A DNA stretch of 41,815 nt from Candidatus Parcubacteria bacterium (GTDB lineage Bacteria > Patescibacteriota > Patescibacteriia > Magasanikbacterales > UBA922), in NCBI GenBank assembly GCA_002869205.1, contig PKTJ01000020.1, positions 1 to 41,815 of the forward strand, in the 5' to 3' direction. Below the pieces are notes generated by a model. That model saw only the letters and a list, made by a program, of their open reading frames with translations, did not search any database and was not told the DNA's origin. Below are positions 8,712-16,720 of this stretch, piece by piece. Position 1 is the stretch's first letter; every line of letters starts with the position of its first letter. A program made the position numbers and the translations under genes.

Positions 8712-9485
8712 ATGCCTGTTAACCAAAACTATATGGATTATATACTTCTACCATCAACAATCGAATTTCAGGAGACTGAAGACAAAAATGTTGGAAATTT
8801 GATTATCACACCATGTCATCAAGGCTATGGTACAACAATTGGTAATTCACTACGCAGAGTTTTGCTTTCTTCAATTGAAGGTGTTGCTGTTGAAACAGTT
8901 AAGATCGAAGGTGTGCAGCATGAGTTTTCATCAATTGACGGTGTTTTAGAAGACGTTGTAGAGGTTATGCTCAACTTGAAGCAACTTGCAGTAGTTTCAC
9001 ACGCTGATCAGCCTATTACACTTACCATTTCAAAAAAAGGAAAAGGTGATGTAACTGCAGCTGACTTTGAAAAAAATTCAGATATCGAAATCATGAATCC
9101 AGAATTGAAGATTGCTACCATCACTGGTGACAAAGAATTCAATTTGGAAGTAATTGTTGGTAAAGGGCTTGGGTATGTTCCAGCTTCAGAAAAAGATAGT
9201 AAAAACTTAGATCTTGGTACTATTCTCGTAGATTCATTCTACTCACCAATTAAAGATGTCGGGTATAAAGTAGAAAATACTCGTGTTGGAGATGTGACTG
9301 ATTATGAGAAAGTAACAGTTCGTATTGAAACAAACGGTACTATTTCCCTAAAGGAAGCAGTCGCACGTGGTACAAAAATCCTTATGGATCACTACAGTCT
9401 TGTGCTTGATGGCGCAGGAACAGTAGCTGCTCCGGCCAAGAAGGCAAAGAAAGAGGAAGTGCCTGAAGAGGAGACTGCGGAATAA
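8712..9485 (+). CDS. rpoA: RNA polymerase alpha subunit, C-terminal domain absent
   Basis: The alpha subunit dimerises to scaffold beta and beta-prime. Residues about 8-230 form a clear alpha N-terminal domain: YGTTIGNSLRRVLLSSIEG, the KIEGVQHEFSSIDGVLEDV segment and VDSFYSPIKDVGYKVENTRVG, quoted in pieces. The protein is only 257 residues, against about 310-330 usually. Its last 25 residues are a Lys/Glu/Ala-rich tail (APAKKAKKEEVPEEETAE), so the helix-hairpin-helix alpha-CTD that binds UP elements and activators is missing. An internal Met at residue 8 could be the true start. The stop is followed by rplQ after 27 nt. Confidence 0.96.
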   Translation: MPVNQNYMDYILLPSTIEFQETEDKNVGNLIITPCHQGYGTTIGNSLRRVLLSSIEGVAVETVKIEGVQHEFSSIDGVLEDVVEVMLNLKQLAVVSHADQPITLTISKKGKGDVTAADFEKNSDIEIMNPELKIATITGDKEFNLEVIVGKGLGYVPASEKDSKNLDLGTILVDSFYSPIKDVGYKVENTRVGDVTDYEKVTVRIETNGTISLKEAVARGTKILMDHYSLVLDGAGTVAAPAKKAKKEEVPEEETAE

Positions 9486-9512
9486 TTTGGTAATTTCCCA
9501 CATAATAATTAT

Positions 9513-9863
9513 ATGAGACATAGAAAGAAAAATGTAAAATTAGGAAGAACAAAAGCACCACGAAAGGCGTTGCTTCGCAACTTGGCTGAAAGTTTGGTAT
9601 TGCATGGTGCAATTACCACAACCAAAGCAAAAGCAAAAGCATTGCGTAGTGTTGTTGAACCTTTGATTACCAAAGCAAAAAAGAATCATCCAATTGACAA
9701 AGAAAAAATCAATCAAGTTTTGTATACTGGTAAAGCACAAAAGAAACTTATTGAAGAAATCGCACCTCAATACAAAGAACGTGAAGGCGGATATACACGT
9801 ACTACCAAATTGGGTACACGTCCAAACGATGGTGCAGAAAAAGTTAAAATCGAATTAGTTTAA
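9513..9863 (+). CDS. rplQ: Ribosomal protein L17 (bL17)
   Basis: L17 lies near the peptide exit tunnel of the 50S subunit. The 116 residues begin MRHRKKNVKLGR and contain the family segments RKALLRNLAESLVLHG and ITTTKAKAKALRSVVEPLIT, ending in the beta-strand region TRTTKLGTRPNDGAEKVKIELV (in part). The length is normal. It directly follows rpoA, the canonical arrangement, and precedes the first copy of the duplicated palindromic leader. Confidence 0.97.
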   Translation: MRHRKKNVKLGRTKAPRKALLRNLAESLVLHGAITTTKAKAKALRSVVEPLITKAKKNHPIDKEKINQVLYTGKAQKKLIEEIAPQYKEREGGYTRTTKLGTRPNDGAEKVKIELV

Positions 9864-9870
9864 AAATAAT

Positions 9871-9953
9871 TTTTAGATCCTGATATTCGGATAATCCAGA
9901 TTGACGGATGTAACATCTGTAAATCTGGATTATCCGGAAATCCGTATATTAAA
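9871..9953 (+). repeat. Duplicated palindromic leader, copy 1 (before rplM)
   Basis: An 83-nt element immediately upstream of rplM. Its core (9888-9936) is a 49-nt near-perfect palindrome: CGGATAATCCAGATT pairs with AATCTGGATTATCCG, and inner arms ACGGATG/CATCTGT close a 3-nt loop TAA. The flanks TTTTAGATCCTGATATT and GAAATCCGTATATTAAA are repeated in the same orientation at 10344-10426, but the core there is inverted. It could be an L13/S9 autoregulatory leader or a palindromic mobile repeat. Confidence 0.85.
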
Positions 9954-9957
9954 TTCT

Positions 9958-10317
9958 ATGGAAGAATATAAACGAGAAACAATTGAGTTAGATGCAACAG
10001 ATAGAGCTGTTGGTCGTGTTGCAACAGAAGCAGCAACAATTCTCATTGGTAAACATAAGCCAACATTTGAGCGTCATATTGACCGTGGTGACTTTGTGGT
10101 GATTAATAACGCAGGCAACGTGAAGTTCACAGGTAAAAAGCTTGTACAGAAAGATTATTACCGTCATACACAATATCCAGGTGGACTTATTACTACTGCA
10201 ATGAAAAAAGTATTTGAAAAAGATCCAACTGATGTTATGAGACGTGCAGTATATAGCATGCTTCCAAAAAACAAATTGAGAAAAGAAATGCTCAAGCGTT
10301 TAACTATCAACATTTAA
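9958..10317 (+). CDS. rplM: Ribosomal protein L13 (uL13)
   Basis: L13 is an early assembly protein of the 50S subunit. The 119-residue protein has the family core DATDRAVGRVATEAATILIGKH (in part), the GDFVVINNAGNVKFTGKKL segment, YYRHTQYPGGL, and RRAVYSMLPKNKLRKEMLKRL. It is slightly shorter than the usual 140 residues. The ATG at 9958 was chosen because an upstream in-frame ATG (9901 region) lies inside the palindromic leader and would add non-conserved residues. It is paired with rpsI, as in most bacteria. Confidence 0.96.
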   Translation: MEEYKRETIELDATDRAVGRVATEAATILIGKHKPTFERHIDRGDFVVINNAGNVKFTGKKLVQKDYYRHTQYPGGLITTAMKKVFEKDPTDVMRRAVYSMLPKNKLRKEMLKRLTINI

Positions 10318-10343
10318 TTGATACTACAGAGTTTTAACAAATA

Positions 10344-10426
10344 TTTTAGATCCTGATATTCGGATAATCCAGATTTACAGATGTTACATCCGTCAATCTG
10401 AATTATCCGGAAATCCGTATATTAAA
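10344..10426 (+). repeat. Duplicated palindromic leader, copy 2 (before rpsI), core inverted
   Basis: Same 17-nt left and right flanks as the copy before rplM, in the same orientation. The 49-nt palindromic core (10361-10409) is the reverse complement of the core of copy 1, except for one G-to-A change. In copy 2 the former G:T pair of the inner arm becomes A:C. That argues for inversion of the DNA palindrome rather than base-pair-preserving drift. Confidence 0.85.
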
Positions 10427-10431
10427 GAAAT

Positions 10432-10842
10432 ATGAATACACAAACAAAAAAATCTGATTCTATGGCACGAGCTGTCGGACGACGCAAAAAAGCTTCTGCT
10501 CGCGTACGTATTGCTCCAGGAAAAGGCGCAATTGTGGTAAATGATAAAGATTACAAAGTATTTTTTCCTACAAAAATTTTACAAGACAAAGTTCTTTCTC
10601 CATTGGTAATTACCAGTAAAGAGAAAAGCTTGGATGTGACCGTAAAAGTAGTTGGTGGTGGTCCTGCTGGACAAGCCGGTGCCGTACGACATGGTATTGC
10701 TCGCGCACTTGTAGAATGGAATGAAGAATTGAAACCAGCGCTCAAAGCTGAGGGATTCATGACACGTGATCCACGTGCAAAAGAACGTAAAAAACCAGGT
10801 CTTCACAAAGCACGTCGTGCTCACCAGTGGAGAAAGCGTTAA
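10432..10842 (+). CDS. rpsI: Ribosomal protein S9 (uS9)
   Basis: S9 reaches into the 30S P site with its C-terminal tail. The 136-residue protein has the family motifs GRRKKASARVRIAPGKGAIVVND (in part), VVGGGPAGQAGAVRHGIARAL and FMTRDPRAKERKKPGLHKAR, and ends in the conserved basic Lys-Arg. It begins at ATG 10432, 5 nt after the palindromic leader. A strong terminator 22 nt after the stop closes the ribosomal operon. Confidence 0.97.
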   Translation: MNTQTKKSDSMARAVGRRKKASARVRIAPGKGAIVVNDKDYKVFFPTKILQDKVLSPLVITSKEKSLDVTVKVVGGGPAGQAGAVRHGIARALVEWNEELKPALKAEGFMTRDPRAKERKKPGLHKARRAHQWRKR

Positions 10843-10863
10843 AAACTATTTCAAACATTTAGA

Positions 10864-10889
10864 CACCATCCGAAAGGGTGGTGTTTTTT
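10864..10889 (+). terminator. Intrinsic terminator after rpsI
   Basis: CACCATCC, loop GAAA, GGGTGGTG followed by six T. An 8-bp stem with a GNRA-type loop ends the ribosomal operon. Confidence 0.95.
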
Positions 10890-10894
10890 ATTGG

Positions 10895-10938
10895 GTTAAC
10901 AAGTAACTAGTTTACTAGTCAACTAGTTACTTGTTAAC
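10895..10938. repeat. AACTAGTT-type intergenic palindrome
   Basis: GTTAACAAGTAACTAGT and ACTAGTTACTTGTTAAC form a perfect 17-bp inverted repeat around a 10-nt loop. It belongs to a family of AT-rich palindromes made of AACTAG/GTTAAC-like words that recurs at 16676-16705, 16907-16973 and 17657-17711. Confidence 0.85.
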
Positions 10939-10984
10939 TTCGTTCATTGCTCCCATGCGTTTTTTAAGGTAAAATATACTCATT

Positions 10985-12415
10985 ATGAGTACATCGGTTG
11001 CAAAAAACACCGCCTTCATGACAGTGGCATCAGTATTCCAAAAGATCATTGCTTTTGGGTATTTTGCGATTATTGCGAGAAGTGTTGGGGCAGGGGATAC
11101 AGGGAAGTATTTCTTTGCTCTTTCTTTTACCACCATCTTTGTGGTGTTTGTAGATCTGGGTTTGACCAATGTGATGGTGCGTGAGGCAGCAAAACTCAAA
11201 GAAAAAGTGCAGGAATATTTTTCTGCTATTTTGTTTGTAAAATTTTTCTTGAGTATTCTTACATATGTTGCAGCGGTTATTGTAATAAACGCAATGGGAT
11301 ATCCAGTAGAAACAAAACATCTTGTTTATGTTTCTGGGATCACCATGTTATTTGATTCGCTTCACCTGTCTTTGTATGGCACGCTTCGTGCAATTGGAAA
11401 TTTGAAATATGAGGCGATCGGTATGGTGGGAAGTCAGCTCACGACCTTGATCCTTGGTTCAGTATTTTTGTATGTTGGTTTGCCACTTATTTATCTCATG
11501 GTCGCTTTTCTCATACCAAGTATACTAAATGTTTTGTTTGCATATACGATTGTGCATAGAAAATATAATATTAAGTTGAGATTAACGTACAATAAAAAAG
11601 TTTTGCGTTATATTATTCCCATTGTGATTCCTTTTGCTCTGGCGGGTATTTTTGGAAGAGTGTATTCATATATTGATTCAGTATTACTTTCTAAGCTTGC
11701 GGGGGATGTGGTAGTTGGCTGGTATAGCATTCCGTACAAAGTTGCATATGCATTTCAGTTTATTCCAATGGCACTGGTCGCGGCACTCTATCCACGATTC
11801 AGTGAATATTTTGTTCATGACAAAGAAAAATTACATTATGTATTCCACCAAGGTATCAAATACTTACTTTTGGTCGCGTTACCACTTGTCGTGGGCATCT
11901 CTTTGCTTTCCCGAGAAATAGTCACCACACTCTTTACTGATGAATATATTAATTCTATTTTACCACTTCAGATTCTCATGGTAGGGATAGTATTCTCGTA
12001 TCTGAATATCCATTTCGGGGCACTGCTTAATGCTTGTAATAAGCAAGTTACACAGACTGTTTTGATAGGAATAGTAATGATACTCAATATTGGCTTCAAT
12101 ATCGTTTTTATACCTCAATATGGGGCCGTAGGAGCCGCTCTGGCAGCTGTTTTGGGTAATATTGGGCTCATGCTCATGAGTCTGTTTATTGTGCCTAAAA
12201 TCACAAAAATCAACGTCCGATTTTTGGGAGAGGCTATGATAAGACTCATCTTATCTGCTGGAGTAATGGGTGCATTGGTATGGTATACTAATATGCATAT
12301 GGGATTTGTCTTTGCGATTGTCGCAGGGCTTATTTCATATCCAGTTATGTTATTTATTACACTAGCAGTTACAAGGAAACAGATGGCGGAAATGGTGAAT
12401 TTAGTTAAAAAGTAA
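10985..12415 (+). CDS. Polysaccharide flippase (Wzx/MOP-type)
   Basis: This 476-residue protein has twelve to fourteen predicted membrane helices and the look of the oligosaccharide flippase family of the MOP superfamily: N-terminal KNTAFMTVASVFQKIIAFGYFAIIARSVGAGDTGKYFFAL (in part), a central RVYSYIDSVLLSKLAGDVVVGWYS and paired long hydrophobic C-terminal helices. Such proteins move lipid-linked glycans from the inner to the outer leaflet. The neighbouring glycosyltransferase (12499) fits a surface polysaccharide or glycoprotein pathway. It is separated from it by a long palindrome. Confidence 0.88.
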   Translation: MSTSVAKNTAFMTVASVFQKIIAFGYFAIIARSVGAGDTGKYFFALSFTTIFVVFVDLGLTNVMVREAAKLKEKVQEYFSAILFVKFFLSILTYVAAVIVINAMGYPVETKHLVYVSGITMLFDSLHLSLYGTLRAIGNLKYEAIGMVGSQLTTLILGSVFLYVGLPLIYLMVAFLIPSILNVLFAYTIVHRKYNIKLRLTYNKKVLRYIIPIVIPFALAGIFGRVYSYIDSVLLSKLAGDVVVGWYSIPYKVAYAFQFIPMALVAALYPRFSEYFVHDKEKLHYVFHQGIKYLLLVALPLVVGISLLSREIVTTLFTDEYINSILPLQILMVGIVFSYLNIHFGALLNACNKQVTQTVLIGIVMILNIGFNIVFIPQYGAVGAALAAVLGNIGLMLMSLFIVPKITKINVRFLGEAMIRLILSAGVMGALVWYTNMHMGFVFAIVAGLISYPVMLFITLAVTRKQMAEMVNLVKK

Positions 12416-12416
12416 A

Positions 12417-12492
12417 AAGTTTGAAAGTTCATAAAGAACTTACAATACGTAAAAACTTTATAACTTTAAGAACTTTATAAACTTTCAAACTT
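12417..12492. repeat. Long AT-rich palindrome between flippase and glycosyltransferase genes
   Basis: Arms 12417-12441 and 12468-12492 (25 nt each) are inverted copies with about three mismatches. The outer part AAGTTTGAAAGTT/AACTTTCAAACTT is nearly perfect. It fills almost the whole spacer and has no GC-rich stem, so it is more like a repeat than a classical terminator. Confidence 0.8.
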
Positions 12493-12498
12493 ATATCT

Positions 12499-13647
12499 AT
12501 GAAAAAAATATTAATTACAACTCTTGAATATCCGCCGCATGTCGGTGGTGTGGCAACGTATGTTCACCAGATGGCGCAAGCTATGGATAAAGAAAAAGTG
12601 GTGGTCCTCGCGCCAAAGATGAAAGGTGATACACAATGGGATGAGGGTGTACAATACAAAATCATTAGAAAAAAACAATTATTTCCAAAATTTGTTTGGC
12701 CACGGTGGATAAAACTTGTTTTTCAGATGAGAAAGATTGTTAAGCAAGAAGAAATTGAAATAATTCTTATCAATCATGTATTACCAGTCGGGTACGTGGG
12801 ATGGATAATCAAGAAGATGTTGAAAGTTCCATACGTTATTATCTCTCACGGAACGGATATACTCATGGGGACACGCAATAAGTGGAAGATTAACATGGTA
12901 AAAAAGGTAATGGGAGAGTCAGAACAGATCATTTTTAATAGTGAATCACTCAAGCGAAGATTGTTACGCGTACTTCCTGAATTTGAAAATAAATCCACTG
13001 TATCATACCCATGTCCTGACAAAGAATTTTTGTCTCCACCTCCACAAGAGGAAATTGATAGACTTCGTAGCACGCTTGCGCTTGAAGGAAAAAAGGTGTT
13101 ACTAACTGTATCGCGTATAGAAGATGGCAAAGGATTTCCTCATCTCGTACGTGCCATACCAAAGCTACTCGAAAGTGAACCACATCTTGTTTGGCTCATT
13201 GTGGGAGACGGTCCCAAAAAACAAGAAATTCTCAATGATATTCAAAAACATTCATTACAAAACGTCGTCCGTTATGTAGGCGAAGTTCCTCATGAAGATT
13301 TGAAAGTATATTATTATTTGGCTGATGTGTTTGCGTTATTCACTCATCCAGACGAAGGACGAGAAGAGGGTCTCGGTCTGGTGTTTTTAGAAGCTGCAGC
13401 CACCGGACTTCCTATAGTTGCAGGAAAGAGTGGTGGAGTGGAGGAAGCAGTACTTCATACACAGACAGGAATTGTTATCGACGTGCAGCAGCAAGCCATG
13501 GCTATGGATGATACAATATTACAATTACTTCAAAACGAAGAATATGCCAATCGTCTTGCAGATAATGCAAAGAAAAGAATTGAAACAAGTTTTCGCTGGG
13601 ATAGTCAGCTGAAAAAACTTGAGGAGTGGATTGGAGCAATTAGTTAG
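12499..13647 (+). CDS. GT-B glycosyltransferase, family 4 type
   Basis: A 382-residue retaining glycosyltransferase of the GT4 type. The N-terminal domain has the glycine-rich ILITTLEYPPHVGGVATYVHQ segment (in part) and ISHGTDI. The C-terminal domain begins near LLTVSRIEDGKGFPHLVRA and contains the E-x7-E nucleotide-sugar motif in EEGLGLVFLEAAATGLP, followed by GGVEEAV. It probably adds a sugar from a nucleotide donor to a lipid-linked or cell-surface glycan, upstream of the adjacent flippase. The acceptor cannot be told from sequence. Confidence 0.92.
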   Translation: MKKILITTLEYPPHVGGVATYVHQMAQAMDKEKVVVLAPKMKGDTQWDEGVQYKIIRKKQLFPKFVWPRWIKLVFQMRKIVKQEEIEIILINHVLPVGYVGWIIKKMLKVPYVIISHGTDILMGTRNKWKINMVKKVMGESEQIIFNSESLKRRLLRVLPEFENKSTVSYPCPDKEFLSPPPQEEIDRLRSTLALEGKKVLLTVSRIEDGKGFPHLVRAIPKLLESEPHLVWLIVGDGPKKQEILNDIQKHSLQNVVRYVGEVPHEDLKVYYYLADVFALFTHPDEGREEGLGLVFLEAAATGLPIVAGKSGGVEEAVLHTQTGIVIDVQQQAMAMDDTILQLLQNEEYANRLADNAKKRIETSFRWDSQLKKLEEWIGAIS

Positions 13648-13654
13648 AAAGTTG

Positions 13655-13699
13655 TAAAGTATATAAAGTACTTTTTAACTTTTTACTTTATAAACTTTA
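13655..13699. repeat. AT-rich palindrome after glycosyltransferase gene
   Basis: Arms TAAAGTATATAAAGTA (13655-13670) and TACTTTATAAACTTTA (13684-13699) pair over 16 bp with one mismatch. It fills the spacer to the PH-domain gene. Confidence 0.75.
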
Positions 13700-13708
13700 A
13701 AATCAAAT

Positions 13709-14326
13709 ATGAAAGATTTAAAATTAAAAGAAGGGGAGCGAATTGTGGACGAAGTTCGTCAATACGGCCTCACTACCATATGGTCATGGGTGGGAGGATT
13801 TTTGCTTTTATCTATTGCAGCGTTTTTTATGTTTTGGTTATTTCGTCATGATTGGTGGGGACAGGGCTTGTTTGGGTTACTTATTATTACTGGTTTATTT
13901 ATATTTTTCCGCACTTATTTTTTGTGGAAGAAAAATGTGTTTTTCATTACGACGCATCGACTTATAGATATTGAACAGCAAGGTTTTTTTCATCGTGTGG
14001 TTTCTGAAATTCCGTATGACCAGGTCGAAGATGTGTCAGGAAAGGTGAGTGGTATGTTTGGAATGGTCTTTCGCTATGGTGACGTACGTATACAAACCGG
14101 AAGTGGAAAGGTAAAAATAATAGTTCCTCATGTAAAACGTCCACTCCAACTCCAACAACAGATAAATGAAATGAGAGAGCGTCATGTTTCTAAATACGCT
14201 CATGAATTTAGTGGAGATGTGGCAGAAGTCATTATTGATAAGCTCTATGAGCTCGAATTACCAGATTTGAGACGTGTACAAAAGGTGCTTGATAAGCGTG
14301 CAAAGAAATTAAATGAGAAAGAATAA
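13709..14326 (+). CDS. Membrane protein with bacterial PH domain
   Basis: The 205-residue protein has two membrane helices (about 23-44 and 50-70) followed by a bacterial PH-like domain (about 75-150): FFITTHRLIDIEQQGFFHR, SEIPYDQVEDVSGK and FRYGDVRIQTGSGKVKIIV, the pattern of the YdbT/bPH_2 (DUF304) group. A charged helical tail of about 50 residues follows. The molecular role of the family is not settled. The domain faces the cytoplasm or the membrane surface. A weak terminator overlaps its stop codon. Confidence 0.85.
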   Translation: MKDLKLKEGERIVDEVRQYGLTTIWSWVGGFLLLSIAAFFMFWLFRHDWWGQGLFGLLIITGLFIFFRTYFLWKKNVFFITTHRLIDIEQQGFFHRVVSEIPYDQVEDVSGKVSGMFGMVFRYGDVRIQTGSGKVKIIVPHVKRPLQLQQQINEMRERHVSKYAHEFSGDVAEVIIDKLYELELPDLRRVQKVLDKRAKKLNEKE

Positions 14327-14351
14327 AATGGCTCTAAAAGGGTCATTTTTT
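14327..14351 (+). terminator. Intrinsic terminator after PH-domain gene
   Basis: AATGGCTC, loop TAAAA, GGGTCATT (two wobble pairs), then a run of T. Confidence 0.7.
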
Positions 14352-14401
14352 AACACAGTTAGAGCTATTCATCAAAATGTAGATATGGTATACTTCTCTT
14401 T

Positions 14402-14827
14402 ATGAAAAGAGATGAACAACGATCCTCTGTAGGGCGCTTTTTTGCATCGCGTAGTTTTTTGGTTATTGCACTTGTGGTGATGACATTGTTTACTCTTGGG
14501 TTTGCGCGAGCGTATTATCAGGATTACAAGGTCAAACAGCAGATCAATCAGCTGGAAGAAGAGGTAAAGTTACTTGAAAATAAGAAAATTGAGTCTATTG
14601 ATATTCTCAAGTATGTTGCGAGTGACAAATACGTCGAGGACAAGGCACGAACCGAGCTCAATATGAAGGCTCCGGGTGAGCAGGTTATATTTATTCAGGA
14701 TTTGAACGAGGAAAACAGGGAGGGAGCGCTAAACGATGAGTACCGAGGAGAGGATGGACAAGTGCTCTCAAATCCGGTAAAATGGTTCTATTATTTCATT
14801 CATAAATCTCTCCCACCTGGGGAATAA
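14402..14827 (+). CDS. FtsB/DivIC-like septum formation protein
   Basis: This 141-residue bitopic protein has a short basic cytoplasmic N-terminus, one membrane helix (about 19-39), a coiled coil (about 42-72, QQINQLEEEVKLLENKK) and the family signature DKYVEDKARTELNMKAPGEQVIFI (in part). FtsB/DivIC proteins link early and late division proteins through FtsL and FtsQ/DivIB. A TATACT -10 box lies near 14391, but the -35 is weak. The acidic C-terminus ends 17 nt before the parvulin gene, so the two may be co-transcribed. Confidence 0.88.
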   Translation: MKRDEQRSSVGRFFASRSFLVIALVVMTLFTLGFARAYYQDYKVKQQINQLEEEVKLLENKKIESIDILKYVASDKYVEDKARTELNMKAPGEQVIFIQDLNEENREGALNDEYRGEDGQVLSNPVKWFYYFIHKSLPPGE

Positions 14828-14844
14828 TATCTAATATTTAGAAT

Positions 14845-15882
14845 ATGTCAGAAGAACAAAACGTTTCTGTTGAAAAGGAACAGAAAGAAAAAAAAGGAGG
14901 TTCTCTAAGCGCAGTTCACATGCTTGTGCTTGGATTTGTTATCGCACTTCTTGTAGGTGTGGGTATCTTTTATTCTGTCGGGGTGAAAGGAATAAAAGCT
15001 CAATCACAGTCTCCAATTACACTGAGTGCTGCAGGATTTTTTAAATTACCTGTAGCAAAGGTAGGTGGCTCTAAAATTCTGTATGCTGATTATGTAGATA
15101 ATATTGCTGCAATGCAATTATTTTATGATACTGATACCGAAGGACTACCAATACCAACTGACGAAGAAATGTCAGACTTTGTATTAAGTCGATTGATTAT
15201 AAATAAAGTTATTGGTTCTGCTGCAGAGGAACTAGGTGTTTCACTTAGTGAAGAAGAATTAGATGTAGTAGTAGAAAATCAAATTTTGGTAAATTTTGAA
15301 AACAGAGAAAAAGCAGACGAAGAAATTCTTAGTCGGTATGGATGGACATTTGATGAATTTATCCAGAAAATTGTAGAACCAACAGAGTTGGAAAAGAAGC
15401 TTAGTGACGAATATATGGCTGCAAACCAAGCAAATCCAGAAGATGTTCGTGCACAGGCCGAGGAAGTTCTCGAACGTATAAAAAATGGTGAAGAATTCGA
15501 AACCCTTGCTGCAGAATTTGGATCTGATGGAACCAAAGAGGTCGGTGGTGATCTCGGTTGGTTTGGTAAAGGTGCTATGGTCCCTGAATTTGAAGCAGCT
15601 GCTTTTGCACTTGAGGCAGGAGAACTCAGCGAAGAGTTGGTAGAAACACAATTTGGATATCATATTGTGCGTACAGATGACAAACGAACAGTGACTGATG
15701 AAGAAACTGGAGAAGAATCAGAAGAAGTGAGTGCGCGACATATCCTGTTTATGACAGGAGCTGGAGATGCGGCAGATTTCCGTCAGTTTATGAATGATAA
15801 ATTACAAAATTCTGATGTACAAGTGGTAGAAGGTATACACAATCCATTTGAAGAATTTTTCAAAACAGAAGTTCCAGAATAA
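14845..15882 (+). CDS. Membrane-anchored parvulin-type peptidyl-prolyl isomerase
   Basis: This 345-residue protein has an N-terminal signal anchor (about 22-45), a SurA/PrsA-like N-terminal helical chaperone region (about 75-190) and a parvulin domain (about 199-280) with AEFGSDGTKEVGGDLGWFGKG (in part), MVPEFEAAAFAL and QFGYHIVRTDD. A second partial motif, SARHILFMTGAG, near 296-307 starts a degenerate second repeat. It probably helps fold secreted proteins outside the membrane. A perfect 12-bp hairpin follows the stop. Confidence 0.9.
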   Translation: MSEEQNVSVEKEQKEKKGGSLSAVHMLVLGFVIALLVGVGIFYSVGVKGIKAQSQSPITLSAAGFFKLPVAKVGGSKILYADYVDNIAAMQLFYDTDTEGLPIPTDEEMSDFVLSRLIINKVIGSAAEELGVSLSEEELDVVVENQILVNFENREKADEEILSRYGWTFDEFIQKIVEPTELEKKLSDEYMAANQANPEDVRAQAEEVLERIKNGEEFETLAAEFGSDGTKEVGGDLGWFGKGAMVPEFEAAAFALEAGELSEELVETQFGYHIVRTDDKRTVTDEETGEESEEVSARHILFMTGAGDAADFRQFMNDKLQNSDVQVVEGIHNPFEEFFKTEVPE

Positions 15883-15900
15883 CAATCTTTTAGAAGAATA

Positions 15901-15928
15901 TTTAAACCACGCATAAGCGTGGTTTAAA
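15901..15928 (+). terminator. Hairpin after parvulin gene
   Basis: TTTAAACCACGC, loop ATAA, GCGTGGTTTAAA: a perfect 12-bp stem without a long T run, two bases before the tRNA-Gly. It may act as terminator in both directions or as a processing site. Confidence 0.7.
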
Positions 15929-15930
15929 AT

Positions 15931-16001
15931 GCGGGATTAGTATAGTGGTAATACGTTTGCTTCCCAAGCAAAAGTCGCCAGTTCGATTCTGGTATTCCGC
16001 T
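15931..16001 (+). tRNA. tRNA-Gly (anticodon CCC)
   Basis: Full cloverleaf: acceptor GCGGGAT/ATTCCGC with one G:U, D-arm GTA-TAGTGGTAA-TAC, anticodon stem TTTGC/GCAAA with loop TTCCCAA (anticodon CCC), and T-arm around TTCGATT. CCA is not encoded. It reads GGG codons. Confidence 0.95.
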
Positions 16002-16005
16002 CAAA

Positions 16006-16284
16006 TCAGGCCGCTGTAACAAGTTGATATGAAGCAAATTCAATAACTTTCAGAGCTAGTGTAAATAGTGCTGCTATAGGAAGTAGCCACCATTTAATGA
16101 ACAATTGTTTTTTTGAAAAAAAGAATATTAGTAAGAGAATAACAATCAAACAAATTGAATAGGTTATCAAAGAAAATTCTTTTGCTTCTTCTGCAAGAGG
16201 GGAATTGATAGTAAAAGATATGTATAATCTATAAATATTCCACAAAGATAAAAAACTATAGATTGCGATGTTCAAAAATTTCAT
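16006..16284 (-). CDS. Small three-helix membrane protein, unknown
   Basis: Not recognised. The minus-strand frame encodes 92 residues with three hydrophobic helices (about 5-25, 42-58 and 66-86) separated by short charged turns (EEAKEF, SKKQLFIK). It ends 5 nt from the tRNA-Gly and opposes it. The AT-rich codon use matches the background, and the clean helix pattern supports a real gene. No Shine-Dalgarno is visible before the ATG at 16284. Confidence 0.6.
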   Translation of the reverse strand: MKFLNIAIYSFLSLWNIYRLYISFTINSPLAEEAKEFSLITYSICLIVILLLIFFFSKKQLFIKWWLLPIAALFTLALKVIEFASYQLVTAA

Positions 16285-16344
16285 ATTAATTAGATTACAT
16301 TAAATTGAATTAAGTATACATCTAATAAATTAATTAGACAACGC

Positions 16345-16677
16345 ATGTTAAAACAATCAGACCACTACAAAATAAAAGTAACGGTGCCACTTGAGTCAGC
16401 TGATAGTGTCCGCGATGCACTCGGGAGTGCTGGCGCAGGAAGATTCAATAAGTACGATCATTGTTCTTTCATGTATCCAGTGAAGGGTAGTTTTCGTCCA
16501 CTCGAAGGAGCCAGTCCAGCAATTGGGAGTGTGGGAAATGTAGAAGAGGTGGATGAAATGTGTATCGAATGTATATGTCACAAAGATATTATTGAGGAAG
16601 TGGTCGTCGCATTAAAGAAGGCTCATCCATATGAAGAGCCTGCGATTGACATACTTCCGAGGTTTGAAATAAGTTAG
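16345..16677 (+). CDS. Stand-alone YqfO/NIF3 insert-type (PII-like fold) protein
   Basis: The 110-residue protein resembles the domain inserted in NIF3/YqfO proteins, which has a CutA1/PII-like ferredoxin fold. The signatures are KIKVTVPLESADSVRDALGSAGAGR (in part), YDHCSFMYPVKGSFRPLEGASPAIG (in part) and the C-terminal KKAHPYEEPAIDILP. Such stand-alone copies are common, with no settled function; metal or nucleotide binding is possible. It is monocistronic, closed by a terminator at 16721-16746. Confidence 0.88.
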   Translation: MLKQSDHYKIKVTVPLESADSVRDALGSAGAGRFNKYDHCSFMYPVKGSFRPLEGASPAIGSVGNVEEVDEMCIECICHKDIIEEVVVALKKAHPYEEPAIDILPRFEIS

Positions 16678-16720
16678 CTAGTTTGTAAGTTAACTAGTTA
16701 TCCAGTTATTAAATAAAAAA

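Noticed and set aside
8712-9512. Frameshift explaining the missing alpha-CTD of rpoA
   Set aside because: The gap to rplQ is only 27 nt, and no helix-hairpin-helix sequence is present in another phase.
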